From NCBI RefSeq assembly GCF_027887165.1, contig NC_077228.1, positions 213,269,635 to 213,333,634 on the forward strand: a stretch of DNA of 64,000 nt, written 5' to 3'. The notes beneath the pieces are model-generated. The model made no database searches and had not been told where the DNA came from. It saw only the letters and a list, made by a program, of their open reading frames with translations. Positions 9,401-19,744 of the stretch are shown piece by piece. Numbering within the stretch: position 1 is the first letter of the stretch; each line of letters begins with the position of its first letter. A program made the position numbers and the translations under genes. The DNA is from Monodelphis domestica (taxonomy: Eukaryota; Chordata; Mammalia; Didelphimorphia; Didelphidae).

Positions 9401-12400
9401 CCCCAGGTCTTGCATCCTAAGTGGCTGATTAGGTTGCTTGGAGTTAATGATTAAAAAGGTATATGTAGGTAGCCCTTAGAAATGGAACTCTGAAACAAGG
9501 ATTGGTTAAATGAAATAAGGTATGCTGGAGGGGAAATCTTCCAACCTATTCCTGTATTCATTTTTTTCCTACCCAGAGGGGGTATGCCACAACCCAAGAC
9601 ATAGATGTCTGGAAATGAACTATTCCAAGTTGTCTGCACCTGGGCATCTGACCAGGACAGCACTTCCAACCTCACCCCACTCCCAGACCTCTGATTAACT
9701 TTCGTCCCAGTTCCTGCACTCAGTATGACTCAGGGGTTTCTCAAATGTCACCTTTCCAAGTGACCTGGCAAAGTGAGAAGGAAAGTATAGGAATGAGAGT
9801 AAAAATTAGAGGTGAGTGGGAATATATATGTGAAAGCAAGAGATTATGGGGGAATGTATATAAGTAAGAAGGTATGGGCGTGTGTAATATGATGATGATA
9901 TGGGCAAATTTGTATATAATCTCATGTGATTATAGGAGAGAAGAGGGGTGTCAATGTGTACATAGAGAGAGTCCAAGAGTTAGAATAAAAAATCTGAGGC
10001 TTGGGTGTGTAATTTACTAGCTATATGTCCTTGGGGAAGTCAGTGTAAAAACTCCCTGAGCTACCTCAGTTTCCTCTTCTGTTAAATGGGCAGAACAATA
10101 CTTCACAAGATTGTTCATCGTAAGAATTAAATTATATAATGAATGGAAAACTCTGTAAAAAGTAAAGAGCTGCCTGACAGTCTTGGTAGCACTATGAATT
10201 TGTCCAAACATTCTAGAAAGCAATTTGTGATTATGCTAAATTACTGAAATGCTAACACCCTTAGACCCAGAGATCTCAGCACTAAACATGTACCTTCAAG
10301 GAGGCTGATGATAAAGTGAAAAGTCTTATATATGCTAAAATGCCAATAGCAGCCCTTTTTATAGTAGCAAAGAACTAGAAACAAAGGAGATGGCAATGAG
10401 GCCAAAAAAGTTGAGGGGCATGGATGTCACGGATTTATGATGAATATAGAGAAACACCTGGAAGACTTATAAGATGAACTGATACAGGGTACAAGAACCA
10501 GGAAAACAATGACTACAACAAGGTAAATGGAAAAAAATAATAATGAGATTAAAATTGAATGCTGTGAACATATATGACCAAGCTTCACTGCAAAGAATAT
10601 CTATAAGAATTTACCTCTTTCCTTGAGATAGGGAATTATGGATATGGAACACTGCCCATAATTTCCAATTTGGTTCATGTGCTGATTAATTTAGCTGAAC
10701 CAAAATTTTTTTTTCTTTTTTATTCTTTATTATAAAAAGGTCTCTTTTCCAGGAGGAGGAAGATTGAGAAATGTAGGTTATAAAAATGAAAGAATAAATA
10801 AAACCATAAAAAGTAAAAACTTAAAAGTATTCTGTAAAAATAAGTTAAAAACCTAAAGATTCAGTAGAAATTTAAAGCATTACATAAATGTGAGCTCTTA
10901 TTTAGGGGTACCAAAAAGAATGTGTATAAGTTGGAGTATACATATGGATGGAAGTATAGGGTGGGTGACTAATAACCCTGTGTTGGAGATATACCAAGAC
11001 CAGTATGTATTCAGAGAGTTGAATATGTATTTCTGGGGCAGAGAAATAAGTAAATTTGAGTTGCTTTGTTCTCCACTCATTCCTTCAACATTCTACGAAT
11101 ATTTCTCAAGTGCCTATTATGTTCTGGGCATAATAAGCACTAGAAATAAAAAGACAAAAATGAAACACTGGCTCTCTAAGTAACATATCTATCTGATTAG
11201 GATGTGAGGAAGGGAATAAACATTTACTTAATTTTTTTTTTTAAGGCAGAAGGGCAAGGATTAGGCAAACAGGGTTAAGTGACTTGCCCAAGGTCACATA
11301 GGTAGGAAGTATCTGAGGCCACTTTTGAACCCAGGATTATCTCCAGACCTGGGTTTCTATCCTTTGAACCACCTACCTGCCCCCTAGAATAACCTAGCAT
11401 TGTGCTAATACTATCTCAGTTGATTCTCACAACAACCCTGTAAGGGAGAAGGTGTTATAACCTCAATTTACAGGAAACTAAGGTAGACAGAGGCTAAGTG
11501 ACTTGTCCAGGGTCCCACAACTAAGTGTCCAAAGTATGATTTCGATCCCTGTCTTCCTGACTCCAAGTTCAGTATTCTATAGATTATGCTGCATGATGTA
11601 TATACTTAAGGTATTTAAGGAAACATCTATATGTATGTTAGACTCTCTTAATATGAAGTTAGTATATGCTAGGTGTAGGGCTTGAGGGGCAGCTAAGTAG
11701 CACAGTAGACTGAGCATCCTATTTGGAGAACAGAGGTTCAAATCTGGCCTCAGATACTTCCTAGCTGTGTGACCCTGGGCAAGTCACTTAATCCCAATTT
11801 TGCCTAGTCCTTATTGTTCTTCTGCCTTAGAATCAATACCTAGTATGGCTTCTAAGACAGAAGTTAAGGGTTTAAAAAAAAAAAAAGAAGCAGGGCTTGA
11901 ACGAAGGTTTTGCTGACCCTGCCATTCCTTTGTATGAGGGGCCAGAAATCCATCCCTTCTTCTCTTGCCAGGAGACTCCCAGGACCAGGGTCTTTACCCT
12001 AGTGGCTGGAGGTTGGGCCAAGGACAGGCAGTCTCTGTTCCCTTCTCTGTGCCAGCTTTGGTAATCTACCTTGCCACAATAAATCTCATGAGAAAGCAAG
12101 GAAAAACCATTCCCCGGTGATTGGAAGACAGCTGGGGGGACCAGCAGAGTATGCTCCTGGCCATGAGAGAGGGGGGAAAGGGAGGGAAGAGGAAACTTGA
12201 ACCAGCCTCAGTTATCTTCCTTGTTCTTCCTATCTAGGCTTATGCTGAATGTGCAGATAGGGGAGGGAGTCTGATGGATTGGAAGAGGATTTCCATCCTT
12301 TTCAGGCACTCTGAAGATCCTGGCTTCTTGCCCTGCTCTCTTCCCTGAAAGAGCTCCTGGAATTGCTTAGAGACAGGAATGAGGCAACCCATTCTAGGAG

Positions 12401-15400
12401 GAGGTTAGTAGCCTTGCCAGGAAGCACTCCCAAGGTAACCTCTTAGGACCACCAGGGGAAAGCTCAGCTTCTGGAAAGGTTGAATCTGGGTCCAAGGGTG
12501 AGAAACAGTTTATATTTGTAATAATTTACATAAATATCCTATAAGAGAGGCAATCTATCATAGTGAACAGTGAGTTTCCTAAGGGTTAGCTAGAGAACAC
12601 AGTGGGTCCAGAGCCAGGCTTGGAGTTGGGAGGTCCTGGGTTCAAATCTGACCTCAGAAACTTGACCCTGGGCAAGTCACTTAACTCCAATTGCCTGGCT
12701 CTTAATTTTCTTCTGTCTTGGAATCCATACTTAGAAAGAAGGTAAGAGTTTTAAAATAAAAAACAAAACAAAACAAAAACAGTGAGTTGGCCTCAAATCC
12801 AGGAAGATGTGTGTTCTAGTCTCACCTCTGGCATGTACAGGTCAGTCATTTAACCTCTCAGTGGTCTAGGCAACTCGAAGGCTATCATTTGCAGAGATGG
12901 TTTTGATTGACATTGGTAGAAGCAATTTTTTCACTTGGGAGTATATTAAATCATCATTAAATGCCTTACATATTATTTTATTTGAACCTGAGAAGAGTTC
13001 TGTAAGGTAGATAAAACCAAATATAATTGATATTTTATAGAGTGTTTTATCATTTGCAAAGCACTTTGTATAGCAGGTAAAGTGGGAATGTGTGATGGTG
13101 GGGCTCTTTCTCACCCTTCTCTCATTTAATAGCAGGCACAGAGGGCAGATGGGTGGCTCAGTGAATTGAGAGCCAGATATAGAGATGTGAAATCTTGGGT
13201 TCAAATCTGGCCTCAGACACTTCCTAGCTATATGACCCCATTGCCTAGCTCTTACCATTCTTCTGCCTTGGAACCAAACACAGTATTGATTCTAAAGCAG
13301 AAGGTAAGGGTTAAAAAAAATTTTTTTTAAAGAGCAGGCACAGATATCCCCTGATATTTGTCAGCTTGTCAACTATGATGGCACTTAATTGGCTGGTGAG
13401 CTGGGAGCCCATGAAGAGATATACCAAAGAGGCAATCCCCATCCCTAAGTGTGCCTGCTCCTTCTGGCTGCCAAATATAAGGATGGTTCTCAGTCCAGAG
13501 TCTTGGGGGGATGGGGGAGGAATGCCTTTCGCCCAGAAGGAGGAAGCGCTCTAAGCGAATAGCCTCTTCGATCTGGGATGGGGCGGCCCCTTCTTTGTAT
13601 CTTCTCTGCCTTGTGAGCTTTCCTGGGCGCTGGAACATCAGGGGATCAGTTTCCAGAGCAGTTGGGGCAGAAATAGCAGCAGAGGTATCAGTCAGCCAAG
13701 AGGGAAAGAGTGTCCCATGGAGAAAGAAAGATTTTAGGAAATAAAAAGAGTTCCCTTGGCCCTGAGGAGGCTGTACACAAGAGAGATAAAATGTGAAATA
13801 GTTAATGAGTAGCTCGGTTGCAAATGGACTTTATGGGACTGTAATCATTCTATGATTCTTTATGCTTGGCATTGCTCTTTCTGCATGGGAATAAAATTGC
13901 CCGTGTCACTCCTGATTCATATTTGTTTATATTCTGGGTATGTTTTCATCTCCTCCCGGGCCTGATTCCCCCACTGGTGAGAACCCCTTAGACGAGAGCC
14001 CAAAATAGGGTTGTTGGTGTGACTAATGCAGAAATATATTTTGGATGATTTCCTATGAATAAGTATTATATTTCTTGCCTTCTCAATGACTAGTAGAGGG
14101 GTTTGTGGGAGAGAGAGAATTTGAAACTGAAACTAAACTTTTTTTAATGAAAAAAAAAAAAGTATAGCTGCTCCTCTAAGTTGAAGTGACCTCATCCAAC
14201 CAAGGCCATGAAGCCAGTAAGTATTTGAGCAGAGTTGGGGTGGCTGGGTTCTACAGTGGATGGAGTGCTCAGCCTGGAGTCTGGAAGACTCATCTTCCTG
14301 CATTTAAATCTGGCCTCAGATATTTACTAGCTGTATGACCTTGGGCAAGTCACTTTAATCCTGTTTGTTTCAGTACCTCAACTGTTAAAAAATGAGCTGT
14401 GGGGGGTAGCTGGGTAGCTCAGTGGATTGAGAGCCAGGTCTAGGAGGTCCTGGGTTCAAATCTGGCCTCAGACACTTCCCAGCTGTGTGACCCTGGGCAA
14501 GTCACTTAACCCCCATTGCCTAGCCCATACCACTCTTATGCCTTGGAACCAATACCCAGTATAGATTCTGAGATGGAGGTAAGGTTTTAAAAAAAAGAGC
14601 TGTAGAAGGAAATGGCAAAGCACTCCAGGATCTTTGCCAAGAAAACAGCAAATAGGGTCACCAAGAGACAGACACAACTGGACAAAGGCAGGTAGATGGT
14701 AGAGTGGATACAGAGTGGTGCCTGGAGTCAGGAAGACCCAAGTTCAAAACCAGCCTCAGACACTTAACTAATAGTGTGAACCTGGGCACATCATTTAACT
14801 GCTATTTGCCTCAGTTTCTTCAACTGTAAAATGAAGATAAGAATAACATCTACGTCCCAGAGTTTTTGTGAAGATCAAATGAAATAATATTTATAAATGC
14901 TTACACCAGGCACTTAGTCAATGCTTCTTTTGTTCCTTCCTCTCAGTTTTCCCTCCTTTATTCCTCCAGCTCTCCAGAGAGTACAGGGAGAGCTGTGATC
15001 CTTGGCTCTGATTATCCCACATGTTCTGCGCTAGTCTCTCATGTCCTCTTCCCACCATGATGGGCAATTTTCTACCACCTCCTGGAAGGAGCTGCCTCAG
15101 CTCTGATCATAGACAGTTCTGGGACTGCTCCGAAGGGCAAGAAGATCAAAGGTTCCTGGGATCCAGGTCTCAGATATGGAGCTAAGTTAGAGATCATTTC
15201 ATCTCAACAAAGACCCAAGACCCAAAGGCATGAAGTGACTTACTCAAGGTAACACAGGTAGTAAGTGGCAGACTAAAGATTTGAACCTAGGTCTTGTGAC
15301 TTCCAAGTTCAATACTATTGTGATCAACTGGAGAGTCTTAAGAAGAATCATACCAAAGGCAACTAGGTAGTATAGGGGAGAAAGCACCAGACTTGCAGTT

Positions 15401-17118
15401 CAGAGGTCCTGGGTTCAAATCTGACCTCAGACACTTCCTAGCTCTGTGACCTTGGGTACGTCACTTAACTCTACCTAACCCTTGTTGCTCTTTCTGCTTC
15501 TATCTCAGATAGAAATTAAGAGATTTTGGGGGTTTTCTCTAAAGAAAGTCAACGGAAAACCCAGTTTAAACATTGGATAATATATTGTGTGAAGCCCTGG
15601 ATTTAGATCCTTGGTGTTTTCATGTAAGAAAGATGGAAGTAACTCTAAGGATTAACTTAAAAGATTTTTTATTATTTCATCTCTAAATTTTTATTGAAAT
15701 CTCATGGGTTTTTTTTCCAGTGGAATTGCACATTGGCTACAGGAGGGAGGTGGGGGAGGGAAGGGAAAGAACATGAATCTTATAACCATAGAAAATATCC
15801 TAAATTAATTAATTGAATAAAACTTTTCAAAAGAGAAAAAAGAAATTTCATGTTTTTACATCATCTCATTTTTTTAATATCTCTCCCTTTGTAATAAAAA
15901 ATAAAAGAGCAATTCAGAAAAAAAAATAAGTAAAACCCAAGATTATATGCCCTTAATATTGTTGTTGTTGTTTAGTCATTTTCAGGCCTGTTGGATTCTT
16001 TGTGACCCCATTTGGGGTTTTCTTGGCAAAAATACTGGAGTGGTTTGCTGTTTCCTTCTCCAGCTCCTTTTACAGATGAGAAAACGGAGGCAAATAGGAT
16101 GAAGTGATTTGCCCAGGATGGGTCACATGGCTAATAAGTGTCTGAGGCCAGATTTAATCTCGGGAAGATGAGTCTTCCTGATTCCAGACCAGTGGTACCG
16201 AAAGGGGAGGTATCTTTGTTTGGAGATATTTAAAAACATTTTTTCTGTGAATGGGATAAAAAGATCTCAGGACTCTTGGCATGAAGTTTGGGAGCAGATG
16301 CACAGTAGGAAGAGAATAAGCCTGGATTTAGGTTCAACTCCCAGCTCAGGCTACTTATTGGCTGAATGACTCTTGGACAATTCTCTTAACCTTTGAGTGA
16401 AGTTTCTTTATCTATAAAAGGGAAATTAAAGTACTCAATCTGGCAGGAGGGTGGCTGAGTGAATTGAGAGCCAGGCTTCTGGCCTCAAAACACGTCCTAG
16501 CTGTATGACCCTGGGCAAGTCACTTAACCCTCCATTGCCCAGCCCTTACTGCTTTTCTGCCTCAGAACCAATCCACAGAATTGATGCTAAGACAGAAGGT
16601 AAGGGTTTAACAAAAAAAAAATTTAATCAAGTATTCAATCTGCCAAGATTTCTAGGAAGAGCAAAGGAGATAAATGTTCTTATGATAATAATGAAGCATC
16701 ATGAACGCATTTGCAAAAGGAGTACGTTGGGCTAGATGGTCTCTAACGTCCCTTCTCTTGCTCTCACATTCTGTGACTCTAAAATTCATTCCAGGACTTG
16801 TAGGATGTCAGTGAGACCTTGGGCAAGTCATCAGATCTCAAATGAGCACTCCTCCAAAGTCATGCTTTCCAGGCCCTCCCCCTTTCAGGGAACTCACCTC
16901 CAGCATGGAGCACTGAGATCATGATGGAGGGGAACCAGGATGTCTCGCTGTTGCTGGCTTGGAAATCATGCTGGAGGTCAGCGAAGAAGATACCAATACA
17001 AGTAGGGAAGCCCAGCGTCAGGCCCTGCGTCACCAAGGTGGCCAGCAACACCACCCAAGACCATCTGCTCTCTGCCTGCTCTTGGAACTGAGGCATTCTC
17101 CTCTCCTGCAGGAGTCCC
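6178..17118 (-). CDS. SLC16A5: SLC16A5, monocarboxylate transporter 6 (four coding exons)
   Basis: The gene encodes a 12-helix major-facilitator plasma-membrane protein of the SLC16 family. Human MCT6 transports drugs such as bumetanide rather than lactate. The exons total 199+144+798+245 coding bases (462 codons with stop, 461 residues; human 505). All internal junctions are phase 1 with AG/GT sites. Hallmarks are TM1 WSWVVLLATLVTQG, then LTLGFPTCIGIFF and SNSETSWFPSI in exon 2, FGCRVTVMLGGVLASLGMVA in exon 3, LANALAS-type ANALASAGVSIG and ISIIGFSNIFLRP in exon 4, and FYMSSFFLISAALF in exon 5. These match human MCT6 better than other MCTs as I recall them. The start at 17096 (MPQFQEQ) agrees with human MPQALE. 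The C-terminal tail is shorter than human and ends VTYVTYVTSV. An untranslated upstream exon near 27.9 kb is likely. I am sure of the family and nearly sure of the paralogue. Confidence 0.95.
6545..6740 (-). repeat. MIR
   Basis: Inverted MIR in the last SLC16A5 intron: 'acattatcaccattttatag', 'ggaggaaacagag', 'ctaggtcatatagctaataa'. Confidence 0.75.
6790..7205 (-). repeat. MIR-like element split by a type B SINE
   Basis: The left part (6790-6895) reads 'gaaagaggccttagttaccatctagtccag' with 'acagatgaggaaaagtgagg'. The right part resumes at 7138 with 'gagattaagtgatttgtgtgg'. The pieces are separated by the younger SINE at 6896-7137. Confidence 0.65.
6896..7137 (+). repeat. SINE type B
   Basis: Full-length copy from GGGCAGCCAGATCGCACAG to the end 'gttggacacaactgaac' plus an AAT run. 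A 12-base target duplication agagagattaag lies at 6884-6895 and 7138-7149. It sits in the last intron of SLC16A5 between exons ending 7311 and starting 6422. Confidence 0.92.
7311..8108 (-). CDS. SLC16A5: SLC16A5 third (large) coding exon
   Basis: The exon is 798 bases long, with acceptor CTTCCACTGCAG and donor GCTG/GTGAGGAT. It encodes TM4-TM11, including the long central cytosolic loop (about LKTESIYPPPNKVPAQGC), the TM8 segment GFSNIFLRP that carries the family arginine, and GIGALMFQVLMDIVPMD. The open frame runs on past the donor to 7102, but that extension is intron. Confidence 0.95.
8529..8672 (-). CDS. SLC16A5: SLC16A5 second coding exon
   Basis: This is the 144-base exon typical of SLC16 genes, with acceptor TCATCCCACCCAG and donor ACAG/GTGATAG. 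It encodes PICSILVEYFGCRVTVMLGG followed by VLASLGMVASSFSYSLSQLY and ITAGFITG, covering TM2-TM4. Confidence 0.95.
8763..9410 (-). repeat. L3/CR1-like LINE fragment with an internal tandem duplication
   Basis: 'aaggaatctcagagtctaatg', 'cctgaacagaaatc' and, after an inserted MIR, 'gttaggaagtttttccttac' with 'tgcttctagttctgcc' follow the antisense CR1/L3 3' region. The segment from 8766 (aggacatatttggatcaaag) recurs at 8896, so 8766-8895 and 8896-9005 are two diverged tandem copies. It lies in a SLC16A5 intron. Confidence 0.6.
9063..9290 (+). repeat. MIR / CORE-SINE
   Basis: 'gaagcagctaaatggtacag' head, 'tgcctcagtttcctcatctg' middle, and 'aggattgttgtgaggataaa' tail. Confidence 0.8.
9411..9994. 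other. unassigned intronic stretch
   Basis: No exon or repeat recognised in this part of the 8.2-kb SLC16A5 intron. Confidence 0.5.
9995..10175 (+). repeat. MIR
   Basis: 'gctacctcagtttcctcttctg' and 'aagattgttcatcgtaagaatt' in MIR order. Confidence 0.7.
10176..10765 (+). repeat. old L1, 3' untranslated part
   Basis: The order of blocks matches the marsupial L1 3' end: 'caaacattctagaaagcaat', 'ttagacccagagatctcagc', 'agcagcccttttta', 'gcaaagaactagaaacaaag', 'gaaccaggaaaacaatgact'. It is heavily diverged, so an old copy. Confidence 0.7.
11061..11228 (-). repeat. L2/L3 3' end, antisense
   Basis: 'ttctcaagtgcctattatgt', 'gcactagaaataaaaagac' is the inverted LINE tail with its adjoining body. 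Confidence 0.55.
11229..11387 (-). repeat. SINE type A
   Basis: T-run at 11231-11242, then 'gttaagtgacttgcccaagg' and the end 'ccacctacctgcccc'. Confidence 0.88.
11388..11590 (-). repeat. MIR
   Basis: 'ctcagttgattctcacaacaac', 'ggctaagtgacttgtccagg', 'ttcctgactccaagttcag'. Confidence 0.8.
11688..11886 (+). repeat. SINE type A
   Basis: GGGGCAGCTAAGTAGCACAG head, CAAGTCACTTAATCCC middle, AAGACAGAAGTTAAGGG tail and A-run. Confidence 0.9.
11887..12549. other. unassigned intronic stretch
   Basis: Unique-looking sequence. No exon or repeat recognised. Confidence 0.5.
12550..12870 (+). repeat. MIR split by a type A SINE
   Basis: Flanking MIR text is 'atagtgaacagtgagttt' on the left and 'gagttggcctcaaatccagg' on the right. 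Confidence 0.65.
12575..12777 (+). repeat. SINE type A
   Basis: The insertion is flanked by the target duplication aacagtgagtt (about 12564-12574 and 12779-12789). It retains CTGGGTTCAAATCTGACCTC and a degraded A-rich end with AACAA units. Confidence 0.85.
13132..13344 (+). repeat. SINE type A
   Basis: Head GGGCAGATGGGTGGCTCAG and tail GCAGAAGGTAAGGGTT plus A/T run, with target duplication agcaggcacaga at both sides. Confidence 0.9.
13345..14220. other. unassigned intronic stretch
   Basis: Contains a moderately GC-rich patch (13400-13700) with short open frames on both strands that match no family I know. Nothing else is recognised. Confidence 0.5.
14225..14685 (+). repeat. SINE type B split by a type A SINE
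   Basis: The type B head and middle occupy 14225-14400. Its tail resumes at 14600 with 'gaaggaaatggcaaagcactcc' and 'gacagacacaactgg'. Confidence 0.88.
14401..14598 (+). repeat. SINE type A nested in type B
   Basis: Complete copy GGGGGTAGCTGGGTAGCTC to GAGATGGAGGTAAGG plus A-run. The short duplication gagctgt flanks it, so type A was active after this type B copy landed. Confidence 0.9.
14686..14945 (+). repeat. CORE-SINE / MIR
   Basis: 'ggcaggtagatggtagagtg' head, 'tgcctcagtttcttcaactg', and 'gaagatcaaatgaaataata' tail. Confidence 0.85.
15175..15335 (-). repeat. MIR
   Basis: 'gaagtgacttactcaaggta' and 'tttgaacctaggtcttgtga'. Confidence 0.7.
15352..15532 (+). repeat. SINE type A
   Basis: GGCAACTAGGTAGTATAGG head and CTGGGTTCAAATCTGACCTC. 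The 3' end is degraded. Confidence 0.85.
15690..15832 (+). repeat. L1 3' end
   Basis: 'ccagtggaattgcacattgg', a G-rich tract, 'aaagaacatgaatcttataac' and the terminal 'gaataaaac' are the terminal bases of marsupial L1. Confidence 0.8.
15960..16200 (-). repeat. SINE type B
   Basis: 'gttgttgttgtttagtcatt', 'ggggttttcttggcaaaaat', 'tttgcccaggatgggtcaca', 'cttcctgattccag'. Confidence 0.9.
16290..16795 (+). repeat. MIR split by a type A SINE
   Basis: The left part is 16290-16440 ('gcctggatttaggttcaact'). The right part, from about 16629, ends 'tctcacattctgtgactc'. Confidence 0.65.
16441..16628 (+). repeat. SINE type A
   Basis: 'ggctgagtgaattgagagcc' head (the 5' bases are shortened) and GACAGAAGGTAAGGGTTT plus A-run. 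The duplicated target is near 'agtactcaatctg' / 'agtattcaatctg'. Confidence 0.85.
16898..17118 (-). CDS. SLC16A5: SLC16A5 first coding exon
   Basis: A strong acceptor, pyrimidine-rich CTTTCTCCTTCTGGACCCTAG, ends at 17119. Twenty-two untranslated bases follow, then the ATG at 17096-17094. The exon encodes the cytosolic N-terminus and TM1 (about 66 residues) and ends at the donor GAG/GTGAGTT at 16898/16897. The family TM1 signature acid-G-[G/S]-W-x-W reads ESRWSW here. Confidence 0.93.
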
Positions 17119-17894
17119 CTAGGGTCCAGAAGGAGAAAGAAGGGGGTCAGAAGCCCAGTGAGCAGCTCCCAGGCCAATGGCAATCTGGGCTGCTTGCCTT
17201 TCCTTCTGGCCACCTGCCACATTCACAGTAAGAGCCTAACCCCACGCAGCAGAAACCTGTCCCTCCTTGTAGGCTGGTGCCGGGGCCACCCAGGCTCCTC
17301 AGGGGGACGCCGCCCTTGGAGAGGCAGCCCACACTCTGACTCCCTGTTTGCTTTTGACCCACTTCCTGGAACCAGGCAGGCAGGACGAGAGGAGGGAGGG
17401 AGTGGGAATTGGAGTGTCTGGGTGGGGATGGATGACACAGAGAGGGAAGCGTCAACCCATCTCTTCCTCCAAAGTTTGGAGCTGAAAAGGAATCATGGCC
17501 CACCCCATCATGAACTGAGAAGACAACCGAGGAGGAGGGCTTTGCTCACTGGGGACCGTTATGTGAATGTAGGTCTGACTCCAGAGCCAGCCCACTAGCC
17601 CCAGCAGAAAGCCCCAAGGGGAATGGCACACTCCCTCACACAGGCGCCCCAGAAAAAATGTTAAAAGGCCTCTTTCTGCTGAGGCTGATCATATTGTCCC
17701 TTTCAGGTAGTTGCTGAAGCAAGTCATTTATAGCCTTAACATTCATCCTAATTTGCCTTGAAAAACACTCCTCTACGGGGTACTTTTCTCAGCCTTTGAA
17801 TACCCACTTTCTACCACTAACCAGGTGTAGGACGACCCTTCCCTACCATCTTTACCCTCATTAGTCACTTTCTCTCTCCCTCTTCCTTCTTTGG
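17119..17894. other. unassigned intron upstream of the first coding exon
   Basis: Moderately GC-rich. Overlapping open frames of up to about 146 codons exist on both strands, but none resembles a known family. It is probably intronic for a transcript starting near 27.9 kb. An alternative promoter here cannot be excluded. Confidence 0.4.
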
Positions 17895-18140
17895 TGAACT
17901 AAGGGATGTCTACATTGGGGATAGGATTTGGGGTTTTGGTCTTCTAAGGTGACTCCATTACAAAAGTGAATAAAATGGAAGTAGGTTCTGAGTGATAATA
18001 CAAGCCAAACCCAATGAAATTGCTTGTCAACTCCAAAGGGCAGGAGGGAAGAGGGGAGGGAGAGAACATGAATCATGAAACCTTGGGAAACTTGTGTTTA
18101 AGTTTGTTACTGGAATAAAAAAAAAGAAAAATTAAAAAAC
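17895..18140 (+). repeat. L1 3' end
   Basis: 'ggatttggggttttggtctt', 'aacccaatgaaattgcttgt', 'gagaacatgaatcatgaaac' plus A-rich end. Confidence 0.82.
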
Positions 18141-18154
18141 AAACAAATTATGAA

Positions 18155-18295
18155 GAAAGAGCATCTAGGTGACTCAGTAGATAGAATATCAAGCTTGGAG
18201 TCAGGGTAACCTGGGTTCAAATCTGACTTTAGACACTTCCTAGTTGGGTGATCCTGGGCAAGTCACTTAACCCTCATTGCCTACCCCTTGGCTTT
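18155..18295 (+). repeat. SINE type A, 3'-truncated
   Basis: Head 'gcatctaggtgactcagtag' to 'cattgcctaccccttg'. The tail half is missing. Confidence 0.82.
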
Positions 18296-18534
18296 CTTTC
18301 TTCTCTAAGTGGCAAAGTTGGTATTTGATCTCAGAACTTCTAAGTCCCCATCCAGTTTTTTTTTATCCCCCATTTATTTTACTATATCTATATTTATCTA
18401 AACTATATTTATCATCCCCCATTTATTTTACTATACAAATGAGACAAGATGGAGTAGATGCCACTTACCCTGAAGCTCTTTAAATATCCTGAGATCTTTA
18501 AATCCATTACTGTTGGACCAATACTTTCTTATTC

Positions 18535-18995
18535 AGTCAGTAAGCATTTATTAATCCCCTATTGTGTGCCAGGCACTATGCTAAGCACTGGAAATGCAAA
18601 GAGAGGCAAAAGACTAGCCCTCAAGGAGTTCATAATCTAATAGGGGAGACAACATGCAAACAACTCCATAGAAACCATCTCTATGGGGGATAAAAAGGAA
18701 GTAGTTGAGAGGGAAGGCACTAGAATTAATGGAGAAAGGGGAAAGATTTCCTGTAAAAGGTGGCTTTTTAGCTGGGACTTAGAGGAAGCCATGGAAGTCA
18801 GGAAGTAGAAAGGTGAAAGAACATTCCAGGCACAGGAGACAGTCAGAGAAAATGTCTACAACGTCTTGTTCATGGAATAGTCAGGAGGCCAGTATCATTG
18901 CATGCTGAGTATAAGGTATGAGAAGACTGGAAAAGTAGAAGTGGGGCTAGGTTTTGAATTTGATTCTGAAAGTGATAAGGAGACACAATATCTAT
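18535..18995 (-). repeat. L2/L3-type LINE, antisense
   Basis: 'gcatttattaatcccctatt', 'gtgccaggcactatgctaag', 'aaggagttcataatctaata', 'ggcttttta gctgggactta', 'aacattccaggcacagg' follow the inverted body of an ancient CR1-clade LINE common in mammals. Confidence 0.65.
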
Positions 18996-19079
18996 CCCAT
19001 TGGCCCAATGGGCATCTTCAGCTCTCCATAGACCAAGTTATTTCCTGTGCTCTGCAATCAAGTCTTCCTCAATAGATTT

Positions 19080-19480
19080 AGCATTTTTGCTGTTCTCATT
19101 CAGTTGTGTCTGACTCTTCATGATCTCATGGACCATAGAAGATCGGGCTCTTGGTCTTCCACTATCTCTCAAAGTTTATCCAAGTTCATGTTCATTGTTT
19201 CTATCTATCACGTCCTCTGCTGTCCCCTTCTCCTTGTGTCTTTAATCTTTCCCAACATCAGGGTCTTTTCCAATTAGTCTTGCCTTATTATGTGGCCAAA
19301 TTATTTCAGCCTCAGCTTTAGTGTTTGATCTTCCAATGAATAGTCTGAATAAGTTTCTTTAAGTATTGACTAATTTGATCTCCGTGTCCAAGGGACTCTC
19401 AGAAGTCTTCTCAAAACACTTCTCCAAAGTGTTGATTCTGTAGTGCTCAGCTTTTCTTGTAGTTCAGCCATACTTGACTT
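19080..19480 (-). repeat. RTE (BovB-like) LINE, 3' end
   Basis: Read on the minus strand, the end encodes a DHEESDTTE-like terminus just before the 3' end, and upstream bases match the BovB-type C-terminal region ('tccaagggactctcagaagtct', 'tagtgctcagcttttcttgt'). The 3' terminal bases resemble the tail of type B SINEs. Confidence 0.7.
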
Positions 19481-19484
19481 AAAA

Positions 19485-19708
19485 CAAAACAAAACAAAAC
19501 CCAATCCTTACTTTCCCTCTTAGAATCAATATCAAGTATTGTTCTAAGGCAGAAGAGCAGTAAGGGATAGGCAATGGGGGTTAAATAATTTGAAATGATT
19601 TGCCCAGGGTCACACATCTAGGCAGTATCTGAGGTCACATTTGAACCCAGGATCTCCCCTTTCTAGGCTTGGCTGTCAATCCACTGAGCCAGCTTAGCCA
19701 TAAATTAA
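19485..19708 (-). repeat. SINE type A
   Basis: AAAAC-unit tail 19485-19500, 'ccctcttagaatcaatatc', 'atttgcccagggtcacac', 'ccactgagccagct'. Confidence 0.88.
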
Positions 19709-19744
19709 AAAAATTTTTTTTTAAATCTCCCGGTTACTCACCTT

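Noticed and set aside
13366-13744. Coding-looking GC patch in a SLC16A5 intron
   Set aside because: The protein texts in each frame match no SLC16 segment, and all expected exons are accounted for.
17147-17598. Overlapping frames of 118 and 146 codons just upstream of the first coding exon
   Set aside because: They overlap on both strands, match nothing, and lie in the expected intron. Length alone does not support a gene.
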